A stretch of DNA of 11,314 nt from CAYNFT01 sp964396535 (GTDB lineage: Bacteria; Chloroflexota; Dehalococcoidia; Dehalococcoidales; UBA2162). Location: assembly GCA_964396535.1 (NCBI GenBank), contig CAYNFT010000069.1, positions 1 to 11,314 of the forward strand, given 5' to 3'. The translations under genes were made by a program, and so were the position numbers. Under the pieces are notes generated by a model. That model did not search any database. It was not told the DNA's origin and was given only the letters and a program-made list of their open reading frames with translations. This document shows positions 6,067-11,314 of the stretch, piece after piece (position 1 is the stretch's first letter; each line of letters starts with the position of its first letter).

Positions 6067-6258
6067 CTATACGCGAGCACTCAACTCTGGCGTATCTACC
6101 ACGTTCGATAGATATATGTCGAATTGCGATACTCTGTCCACTCGCTTATAGCCGAGCCTTTCCAAGGTTCTTTCCATAACATTAAGTGCTTCTATGAGTG
6201 AATCTCTTTCTAAAGCCTGCCTTATTTCCAGTAAATCTGCTTCGTTCAACTCATCCAT
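6067..6258 (-). CDS. Small hypothetical protein, first gene of a two-gene unit
   Basis: I do not recognise this 63-residue acidic protein. It starts MDELNEADLLEIRQALERDS and is predicted helical over about 1-40 with heptad-like leucines (LLEIRQALERD, LIEALNVMERTLERL), so it may form a helical hairpin or dimer. The C-terminus (RVSQFDIYLSNVVDTPEL) looks less ordered. The ATG at 6258 is preferred over the ATG at 6267 because the clear AAAAGGAG directly touches the upstream ATG (no spacer) but lies nine bases from the chosen one. The helix-turn-helix gene follows 50 bp downstream with its own GGAGG, so the pair is probably one transcript. A toxin-antitoxin-like or phage-remnant pair is possible but unproven. 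Confidence 0.55.
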   Translation of the reverse strand: MDELNEADLLEIRQALERDSLIEALNVMERTLERLGYKRVDRVSQFDIYLSNVVDTPELSARV

Positions 6259-6305
6259 TCTACTCATCTCCTTTTAATTATTGAAGTCTGTTGCTGTTTA
6301 GGTCT

Positions 6306-6334
6306 ATGGTAAGTTGATGAAGCTTAAGAGACAA
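6306..6334 (-). promoter_or_regulatory. Weak promoter candidate for the two-gene HTH unit
   Basis: On the minus strand TTGTCT (6334-6329) and TACCAT (6311-6306) are separated by 17 bp. Both hexamers match consensus at four of six positions. It would place the transcript start near 6299, about 40 nt ahead of the ATG at 6258. Confidence 0.3.
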
Positions 6335-6643
6335 TCCCCCAAAAGATGGGTAACAGGCAATACTTTTATGTAGTTTCAGTCTCTTTTGCTAAAGCCTACC
6401 TCGAGCCGGCAGAAATAGAGAGTCTGGAGCTGTCAGCCGACTACCTGCGGGATAAGCTCCCCATCAGGCTGCTGTATTTCCGAGGCTCTAGGAATTACGG
6501 TTGGTGATATTGACTTTAACCGGGGGATAGAGTGACTATTGAGCACCTGAAAACGAGGCTTAGGCTGTCCTGAAATGCTTCGGTTGGGAGTGTTTTGGAT
6601 AAGTCGCCACTTGCTAATGTAATATAGCACGCTTAGGCATTCA

Positions 6644-6662
6644 AAAAACGGGCTGCGTTTTT
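6644..6662 (-). terminator. Terminator-like hairpin after nadB
   Basis: On the minus strand AAAAACG, the loop CAGCC and CGTTTTTT form a 7-bp stem whose 3' arm is itself the U run. It lies 26 nt after the nadB stop. The stem is A/U-rich and therefore weaker than a classical intrinsic terminator. Confidence 0.4.
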
Positions 6663-6688
6663 CAAGGCTATAGCCTCTGTAGATTGCC

Positions 6689-8251
6689 TTAACCCTTGGT
6701 AAAGATGATATGATGTTGCCATTGGGGTGAGCTCTGGGGGAAATCAGACCTGAAATGCGCTCCCCGGCTCTCTTCTCTAAGGAGGGCTGCCTCAGTCACT
6801 AACCGACCGGTCAATATCAAATTACTCAGCTCGTAGGAGGGGCGGTCTGCAGGCTGGGGCAACGACTTCTGCCAGGCAGCCAGTATATCAGCCGCTTGAG
6901 TTAAGCCTTCCTTGCCACGTAAAATGCCAACTTTCTCCCAGTGGAGCATTTGCAGAGCAGAAAGACTGGGTGCTGGCACAGCCTGTAAACCCTGTTTCTG
7001 GCTGAGTAAACAATAAACATCCACCTCTCGACCGGTAACCGGCGCTACGCTGTTGATTCCCTCGCTGGTCTTCTCAACAATTCTCTGACTGAACACAACC
7101 GCCTCAAGCAGCGAATTCGAAGCTAGTCTATTAGCTCCATGAATAGCAGTGCAGGCAGTCTCACCACAGGCAAACAGTCCAGCTATATTTGTCTCTCCCC
7201 AGCTATTAGTCTTTACACCGCCAATCATGTAGTGAGCTGCTGGCGCAACCGGTATCAACTCCTGGGTAATATTCAAACCATGCTCCAGGCAGAAGCGGTA
7301 TATGTGCGGGAATCGGGTGGTAATAGTGCGTGGCGGCAGGTGCGTAACGTCAATGAAGACCTTATCTGAGCCTGTTTTGTCCATCTCATATAATATGCTG
7401 CGGGCTACAATATCTCGTGGTGCTAGGTCAGCATCTGGCGTGTAGTCAGGCATAAAACGGCGACCTTCTACATTAAGCAGTATCCCACCTTCACCCCTGA
7501 CGGCTTCAGAGATAAGAAAAGGGGTTACCCCGGGCATGTGGAGGGCAGTGGGATGGAACTGATAGAACTCCATATCAGTAATCTCTGCCCCGGCATTAAA
7601 GGCTAGAGCTATACCATCACCTGTAGCTATATCAGAGTTGGTATTGAACTTGAATAACTGCCCACCACCGCCAGTAGCTAAAATCAAGAAGCGGCAGTCA
7701 AATTCCCCAACCGAGCCAGTGCGGCAATCAAGGACTTTTATGCCCTTAACCTTTCCCTTTTCTACCAAGATTTCGGTGGCCAGGGAATCCTCAAGTACCT
7801 GGATTCTCGATGCGCGTATCTGATTGCTGAGAGTGACTTCAATGTGTTCGCCAGTAGCATCACCACCAGCATGCAGAATGCGAGGCACACTGTGAGCCGC
7901 CTCCCTGGTCAGGGTAATCTCTCCTTCAAGAGTATCAAAGGGCACCCCAAAATTAACCAGTTCAGTGATGCGGTCAGGAGCTTCATTTACCATGATACGC
8001 ACCGCTTCCTCATCACACAAGCCGTCTCCAGCAGCTATAGTATCTCGGAAATGCAGCTCCGGAGAATCATCCCTGCCTATAGGAGCAGCAATACCCCCCT
8101 GGGCATACTTAGTATTGCAGTCATCAATACTGCCTTTGGTTATGACGAGCACACTTCCTTGCTCCTTAGCCAGCAGGGCAGTATAAAGCCCGGCAATACC
8201 ACTGCCCACTATAACGTAATCATACTGTTTCATCGGGTTGCTACGATCCAC
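6689..8251 (-). CDS. nadB: L-aspartate oxidase NadB
   Basis: NadB oxidises L-aspartate to iminoaspartate, the first step of de novo NAD synthesis, passing electrons through FAD to oxygen or fumarate. The 520-residue product matches the family throughout: the FAD-binding GSGIAG (16-21), TKYAQGGIAA (47-56), the active-site loop around E117 and H120 (TREAAHSVPRILH), QFHPTALHMPG with H233, LAPRDIVARSI with R279, APAAHYMIGGV with H340, and HGANRLASNSLLEA with R375. These correspond to the E. coli catalytic H244, R290, H351 and R386. The C-terminal helical domain ends in ESRGAHFRSDFP. The GTG at 8251 is taken as start because AGAGAGG lies six bases upstream; the ATG six codons later has no such site. 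NadA and NadC are not in the window. Fumarase genes lie directly upstream on the same strand. Confidence 0.95.
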   Translation of the reverse strand: MDRSNPMKQYDYVIVGSGIAGLYTALLAKEQGSVLVITKGSIDDCNTKYAQGGIAAPIGRDDSPELHFRDTIAAGDGLCDEEAVRIMVNEAPDRITELVNFGVPFDTLEGEITLTREAAHSVPRILHAGGDATGEHIEVTLSNQIRASRIQVLEDSLATEILVEKGKVKGIKVLDCRTGSVGEFDCRFLILATGGGGQLFKFNTNSDIATGDGIALAFNAGAEITDMEFYQFHPTALHMPGVTPFLISEAVRGEGGILLNVEGRRFMPDYTPDADLAPRDIVARSILYEMDKTGSDKVFIDVTHLPPRTITTRFPHIYRFCLEHGLNITQELIPVAPAAHYMIGGVKTNSWGETNIAGLFACGETACTAIHGANRLASNSLLEAVVFSQRIVEKTSEGINSVAPVTGREVDVYCLLSQKQGLQAVPAPSLSALQMLHWEKVGILRGKEGLTQAADILAAWQKSLPQPADRPSYELSNLILTGRLVTEAALLREESRGAHFRSDFPQSSPQWQHHIIFTKG

Positions 8252-8276
8252 TTCTAGCCTCTCTTTGGATTGTTTA

Positions 8277-8354
8277 ATAACCCCATCCCCTTAATCCCCT
8301 TCCCCTTGCTAAGGGGAAGGGGAAGCATTTTCTGAGAGGGGCTTCGCCCCTCTT
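8277..8354. repeat. GC-rich double-hairpin repeat, copy 1
   Basis: Two stem-loops lie in series: CCCCTTCCCCTT (8296-8307) pairs perfectly with AAGGGGAAGGGG (8311-8322), and AGAGGGGC (8335-8342) pairs with GCCCCTCT (8346-8353) around a TTC loop. Copy 2 at 9851-9929 has the same layout and orientation, with roughly 85% identity by eye. No U run follows on either strand, so this is a REP-like intergenic repeat and not a plain terminator. Confidence 0.8.
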
Positions 8355-8436
8355 AAATTCCTCACTGTTACTCAGGGGCTTTGCACCCTCTTATACTCCT
8401 CATTGTTAATCAGGGGGCTTTGCCCTTTTAACCCCC
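8338..8436. repeat. Degenerate tandem repeat of about 38 bp, three units
   Basis: A core like GGGGCTTTGC recurs at 8338, 8375 and 8414, spaced 37 and 39 bp. The spacers are also alike: CCTCACTGTTACTCAG, then CCTCATTGTTAATCAG. The first unit is the second hairpin of the double-hairpin repeat, so the array seems to have grown from it. The units fill the gap between the fumarase beta gene and nadB. Confidence 0.6.
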
Positions 8437-8994
8437 TTAAACGCTCTCTATCCTGTACTTCGCTTTTCCTTCCTGGTAAAGATCTCCGCCATAAATATCA
8501 TTTATCACTGTAGCCGGAAAATCTTCCACTTCCAGCCGACGAACTGCCTCAGCTCCAAGCTCTTCATAGGCTATTACCTCTGATTTCTTTATGCTCCTGG
8601 AGATGAGAGCACCGGTACCGCCGATAGCTGCAAGGTACACCGCTCCGTACTTTTTCATAGCATCTTTTACAGCCTGTGAACGTGCACCCTTACCAATCAT
8701 ACCCCTCAGTCCCTCAGCTATCAAGCAGGATGAGTATACATCCATGCGACCACTGGTGGTAGGTCCGGCGGAGCCGATAACCTGACCTGTTCTGGCTGGA
8801 GAAGGACCCATATAGTATATTGTTTGCCCCTTAATATCAAATGGTAAAGGCTCACCCTGATCTAAGGCTTCAATCATCTTCTTATGGGCAGCATCACGAG
8901 CAGCATACATGACACCAGTAAGCAAGACGTTGTCCCCAACTTTAATCTCTTCCAGGGTCTCATCAGTAAATGGAAGAGCAACCTTCCTGACCAT
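8437..8994 (-). CDS. Class I fumarate hydratase beta subunit (C-terminal-type)
   Basis: The 185-residue product matches the beta subunit of two-part class I fumarases (the C-terminal half of E. coli FumA, or TtdB of tartrate dehydratase). It acts with the alpha subunit on the reversible hydration of fumarate to L-malate. Seen motifs are YYMGPSPARTGQVIGSAGPT (60-79) followed by TSGRMD (80-85), the GKG turn (101-103) and AAIGGTGAL (122-130). A start at 9030 would add twelve residues unlike the family. The ATG at 8994 is preferred: it shares its A with the TAA stop of the alpha gene (TAATG) and has GAGGTGG seven bases upstream, a sign of translational coupling. Tartrate dehydratase is the main alternative, and the sequence alone does not separate the two. 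Confidence 0.9.
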   Translation of the reverse strand: MVRKVALPFTDETLEEIKVGDNVLLTGVMYAARDAAHKKMIEALDQGEPLPFDIKGQTIYYMGPSPARTGQVIGSAGPTTSGRMDVYSSCLIAEGLRGMIGKGARSQAVKDAMKKYGAVYLAAIGGTGALISRSIKKSEVIAYEELGAEAVRRLEVEDFPATVINDIYGGDLYQEGKAKYRIESV

Positions 8995-9839
8995 TAAAGA
9001 ACCACCTCTTTGTGCCTGGCACTGTGACATTGAAGGTTAACAGCCACCGGCAGGCTGGCAATATGGGCAGGAAAAACCTCTACATGAACCGCCAGAGCAG
9101 TTGTCCTGCCGCCATATCCCATTGGGCCAATGCCCAGGTTGTTGATTTGTTTGAGAATTTCCTTTTCCATTTCAGCAACCTCAGCATCCAGATTAGGTTT
9201 GCCCACTTCCCGCAACAATGCTTTCTTAGCCAGCATTAAGGTTTGTTCGGCAGTTCCCCCTATGCCTACGCCAACAATAACGGGAGGACAGGGATTACTG
9301 CCAGCCTCATCCACAGCATTTACCACAAAATCTATTATCCCTTGACGACCGTGCGCCGGTGACAGCATAGCCAGGCGGGTCATGTTCTCGGTACCAGCGC
9401 CCTTAGGCATTACGGTAATCTTAAGCTTATCGCCGGGGACTATATCAGTATGAACAATGGCTGGCGTGTTATCTTTGGTATTCACCCTAGCAGAATAAGG
9501 CTGGCTCACCATAGATTTACGGAGAAAACCTTCACCATATCCCTGGCGTACCCCCTCATTTATCGCCGAGTAAAGGTCTCCACCGATTATATGTATGTCC
9601 TGACCCAGCTCCAAAAAAACCACCGCCGCACCCGTATCCTGGCAGAGAGGGATTTTTTCTTCCGAGGCGATTTCAGCGTTCTTCAATATGCTATTCAGCA
9701 CATCTTTTGCCGCTGGTGATTCCTCGCTCTCTCTGGCCCGTTTTATAGCAGCCAGAATGTCTTCAGGAAGGTAGACGCAGGCCTCCTGGAATAGATTGGA
9801 GACGGTTTTGGTTATCTGCCTGCAATCTATATCTCTCAT
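8994..9839 (-). CDS. Class I fumarate hydratase alpha subunit ([4Fe-4S])
   Basis: The 281-residue protein is the iron-sulfur alpha subunit of a two-part class I fumarase, the usual length for the family. The three cluster cysteines are present: C66 in IPLCQDTG, C184 in GSNPCPPVIVGVG and C271 in NLQCHSARH. Other family blocks are GAGTENMTRLAML (147-159) and IGPMGYGGRTTALAVHVE (237-254). The cluster is oxygen-sensitive, which suits an anaerobe. It overlaps the beta gene by one base. The start is the family-typical M-R-D-I-D, but AAGGA abuts the ATG with no spacer, and a TATAAT lies only six bases before the ATG, so translation may be leaderless. The similar TtdA of L-tartrate dehydratase is the alternative. 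Confidence 0.92.
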   Translation of the reverse strand: MRDIDCRQITKTVSNLFQEACVYLPEDILAAIKRARESEESPAAKDVLNSILKNAEIASEEKIPLCQDTGAAVVFLELGQDIHIIGGDLYSAINEGVRQGYGEGFLRKSMVSQPYSARVNTKDNTPAIVHTDIVPGDKLKITVMPKGAGTENMTRLAMLSPAHGRQGIIDFVVNAVDEAGSNPCPPVIVGVGIGGTAEQTLMLAKKALLREVGKPNLDAEVAEMEKEILKQINNLGIGPMGYGGRTTALAVHVEVFPAHIASLPVAVNLQCHSARHKEVVL

Positions 9840-9845
9840 TCCTTA

Positions 9846-9851
9846 ATTATA
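9846..9851 (-). promoter_or_regulatory. TATAAT directly before the fumarase alpha start
   Basis: A perfect -10 hexamer (9851-9846) is followed by TAAGGA and then the ATG, so a transcript from it would begin at or next to the start codon. The -35 position holds AGGGGA from the adjoining repeat, not a consensus. Read-through from the LUD gene is the alternative source of transcript. Confidence 0.3.
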
Positions 9852-9929
9852 TAACCCTATCCCCTTTATCCCCTTCCCCTTGGCAAGGGGAAGGGGAAGT
9901 AGTTTCATAAGAGGGACTTCGTCCCTCTT
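9851..9929. repeat. GC-rich double-hairpin repeat, copy 2
   Basis: The layout is the same as copy 1. CCCCTTCCCCTT (9870-9881) pairs with AAGGGGAAGGGG (9885-9896), and AAGAGGGAC (9909-9917) pairs with GTCCCTCTT (9921-9929) around TTC. In the second stem one pair is G-C in copy 1 and A-T here, a compensated change that supports selection or replication as a structure. Confidence 0.8.
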
Positions 9930-10116
9930 TAACGCCTTGCTGATAAAACTGGCTTCACCCCTTCGAGCTTCCCCAGTAATATATCTTTTTAGATATGACT
10001 CCGCGCCTCTCTTAAACTCTCCTTTAGCGTCTTTCTCTTTTGAAGCAGGGCAACAAATTTTGATAGAGGGACTTCGACCCTTTATCTCTCCCTCAAAGGA
10101 TATGGCGAAGACCTGT

Positions 10117-10143
10117 ATAGGAAGGGGCTTTGCCCCTTCCTAT
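10117..10143 (-). terminator. Perfect 12-bp hairpin after the LUD-domain gene
   Basis: ATAGGAAGGGGC (10117-10128) pairs perfectly with GCCCCTTCCTAT (10132-10143) around a TTT loop, 17 nt after the LUD gene stop on the minus strand. There is no U run after the stem, so it may be a transcript-stabilising or repeat-derived hairpin rather than an intrinsic terminator. Confidence 0.4.
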
Positions 10144-10160
10144 TACTTTTCCAAACAAAC

Positions 10161-11314
10161 TTAAGACCCCTCGGCTATCAATCTTCTTAGCTCGACTATC
10201 ATTTCCGGGGTATTAATCTGCATAGGGCATCTTACCTTGCACCGGCCGCAGGTCAGACAGGTATAGGCTATTGAAGCTGCTTTTTCTATATTGTGGCTAA
10301 TCATCGCTGCCCAGACAGCACCAACGCCGGCAAAATACTTATCGCCAAAATGACCCGCAGTTACAGCAAAGACAGGACATTCATAAAGACAGCCACCGCA
10401 TCTCAGGCAGTACAACGCCTGACGCAATAAGGGGTGTTTAGCCAGCTCAGCCCTTCCATCGTCCATAAAGATAACGTGGAACTCTTTTGGACCGTGGGCT
10501 CCATAGGTAGTCATCTTCTCAATGTCGCCGGTCTTACTTGGGCCAGATATCAGGCTGACATAGGAGGGAACAGTATAATTGGCATATCTCCAGGTTACTT
10601 CGGCAACCTTATAAGCATCACCAAGGGTCGGGACTAATTTCTCCATACCCACCAGGGCTATGTAAACCGGCGGTGCCCCAGTAGCCAGGTTAATATTTCC
10701 CTCATTCTCAATAAGGAATAGAGTTCCGGTATCAGCAGCGACCACGTTGGCTCCGCTCATGCCAATGTCTGCCTGGAAAAATTTTTCTCTGAGTAGCTTT
10801 CTGGCAGTTGCTACCATCCTCCCGATGTCATCTGGCGGTAGCTCCTCCCCTGTAATCTCTGAGAGGAGCTTGGCAACATCCTCTCTGGGGACGTGAATCG
10901 CTGGTGAGAGGATATGCATCGGCCTTGAATTAAGTTTTTGAATTATGAACTCCCCCGTATCGGTTTCGTAAACCTCGTTGCCCAGTTCTTCCAGGTGCTC
11001 TCGTAATTCAATCTCCTCACTAGTCATGCTTTTGCCTTTGACGATTAGCTTGTCCTTCCCTACCAGGTCCTCAATAATTTTCAGTGCTTCATCGGCTGTT
11101 CTGGCGATATAAGCCTTCCCCTTGTTAGACTCAATGGCTTCACATGCCTCTTGGGCAAGCTTCTCCATCTCACCGACAGCTCTGGCTTTTATCTCCCTGA
11201 CTTCCTCCGCCATCTTGATGGTGTGAGGGAACTTCGTTAAGGCATTGTTTGTGTTTGACCTGTAGGTGGCAATAGCTCGAGACAAAGCAAGCCTTATCCG
11301 GTCATTACGAGCAG
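10161..11314 (-). CDS. LUD-domain iron-sulfur protein, LutB-like (5' end beyond window)
   Basis: At least 384 codons are open, and the frame runs through the right edge (RNDRIRLALSRAIATY before residue numbering is possible), so the true start is probably outside. The TTG at 11285 is only an internal candidate. The N-terminal two thirds is an LUD domain, with KGKSMTSEEIELREHLEELG, TDTGEFIIQ, HVPREDVAKLL and GMSGANVVAADTGTLFLIENEGN. Two [4Fe-4S] motifs follow: CLRCGGCLYECP and CLTCGRCKVRCP (C293/296/299/303 and C343/346/349/353 counted from the TTG). This is the LutB arrangement; LutABC oxidises L-lactate to pyruvate, and LutB-like proteins also occur with other FAD or heterodisulfide-reductase-type oxidoreductases. 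It is a cytoplasmic electron carrier. No LutA or LutC is in the window, so the donor is unknown. The fumarase genes follow 321 bp downstream on the same strand. Confidence 0.88.
   Translation of the reverse strand, partial: ARNDRIRLALSRAIATYRSNTNNALTKFPHTIKMAEEVREIKARAVGEMEKLAQEACEAIESNKGKAYIARTADEALKIIEDLVGKDKLIVKGKSMTSEEIELREHLEELGNEVYETDTGEFIIQKLNSRPMHILSPAIHVPREDVAKLLSEITGEELPPDDIGRMVATARKLLREKFFQADIGMSGANVVAADTGTLFLIENEGNINLATGAPPVYIALVGMEKLVPTLGDAYKVAEVTWRYANYTVPSYVSLISGPSKTGDIEKMTTYGAHGPKEFHVIFMDDGRAELAKHPLLRQALYCLRCGGCLYECPVFAVTAGHFGDKYFAGVGAVWAAMISHNIEKAASIAYTCLTCGRCKVRCPMQINTPEMIVELRRLIAEGS

Larger units (their letters stand above)
6268..6688. other. Non-coding or decayed interval between the HTH unit and nadB
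   Basis: These 421 bases hold a weak minus-strand promoter at the left and a terminator-like hairpin at the right. An ATG frame on the plus strand at 6346-6507 encodes 53 residues, with a protein-like stretch KAYLEPAEIESLELSADYL then RDKLPIRLLYFRG. It has no good ribosome binding site and ends abruptly, and further sense-like fragments follow in other frames up to about 6600. This looks like either a very short gene or the start of a decayed one. I recognise no family. Confidence 0.3.
9840..10160. other. Repeat-filled interval between the LUD gene and fumarase alpha
   Basis: No gene is seen in these 321 bases. From left they hold the double-hairpin repeat copy 2, a small palindrome ATATCT-TTTT-AGATAT (9981-9996), an imperfect hairpin AGGGACTTCGACCCT near 10067, and a perfect 12-bp hairpin at 10117-10143. 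All resemble the same GGG(G/A)CTTYG hairpin family, so the stretch looks like an accumulation of one repeat type. Confidence 0.6.

Noticed and set aside
6433..6630. A 65-codon minus-strand frame
   Set aside because: Low-complexity composition, no ribosome binding site and no recognisable family; it lies opposite other equally weak frames.
7844..8257. A 137-codon plus-strand frame opposite nadB
   Set aside because: It is the antisense of the conserved FAD-binding region of NadB and shows no motif of its own.
8277..8436. A CRISPR array
   Set aside because: The repeats are imperfect, the units are nearly continuous and alike, there are no unique spacers of constant length, and no cas genes are present.
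8995..9030. A longer start for fumarase beta
   Set aside because: The extra residues are unlike the family, and the ATG at 8994 has a good Shine-Dalgarno sequence and a TAATG coupling with the alpha gene.
9981..9996. The palindrome ATATCT-TTTT-AGATAT as a terminator or operator
   Set aside because: The stem is only 6 bp and AT-rich, lies in a repeat-filled gap far from any gene end, and has no flanking signal.

Overview
The window most likely comes from the draft or metagenome-assembled genome of a strict or facultative anaerobe, with Chloroflexota of the Dehalococcoidia type as the best guess. The reasons are an oxygen-sensitive benzoyl-CoA-reductase-type dehydratase, a two-subunit iron-sulfur class I fumarase, an LUD-domain ferredoxin-like oxidoreductase subunit, a membrane-anchored LuxR-type regulator, and GC-rich intergenic hairpin repeats. 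This placement is inference from gene content; no marker gene is present. A run of ten N at 4511-4520 marks an assembly join inside a gene.

Layout. (1) 1-2187, minus strand: a PaaX-family regulator is followed after 21 bp by a complete 2-hydroxyacyl-CoA dehydratase/benzoyl-CoA reductase subunit (BcrC-like). The first 18 codons of a second subunit (BcrB-like) then run off the left edge. The order C then B matches the known bcrCBAD order. A near-perfect sigma-70 promoter in front of the PaaX gene fixes its start. (2) 2188-5037: a gene-poor stretch, a small cupin gene (minus), and a divergent CocE/NonD-family alpha/beta hydrolase (plus). The hydrolase keeps its nucleophile serine but appears to have lost the catalytic Asp and His. 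A 15-bp motif occurs both in front of the PaaX gene and in the cupin promoter and may be a shared operator. (3) 5038-6688: an AT-richer accessory patch with a decayed tRNA-Arg(UCU)-like relic, a two-pass membrane LuxR-type regulator behind a tandem 9-bp repeat, and two tiny minus-strand genes, one of them an excisionase/MerR-like helix-turn-helix protein. (4) 6689-11314, minus strand: an LUD-domain iron-sulfur protein (5' end outside the window), class I fumarase alpha and beta subunits overlapping by one base, and L-aspartate oxidase (nadB). About 80-bp GC-rich repeats lie on both sides of the fumarase pair.

How the genes may work together. The left block looks like a regulated module for reductive aromatic-CoA (or 2-hydroxyacyl-CoA) metabolism, with PaaX plausibly sensing an aryl-CoA. 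The right block is central metabolism. Fumarase interconverts malate and fumarate, and NadB can use fumarate as electron acceptor when oxygen is absent, so the pairing makes sense in an anaerobe. The LUD protein probably passes electrons from an organic acid oxidation. No clearly new multi-gene system is visible. The points most worth following are the degenerate hydrolase triad, the candidate PaaX operator, the tRNA relic and the structured repeats.
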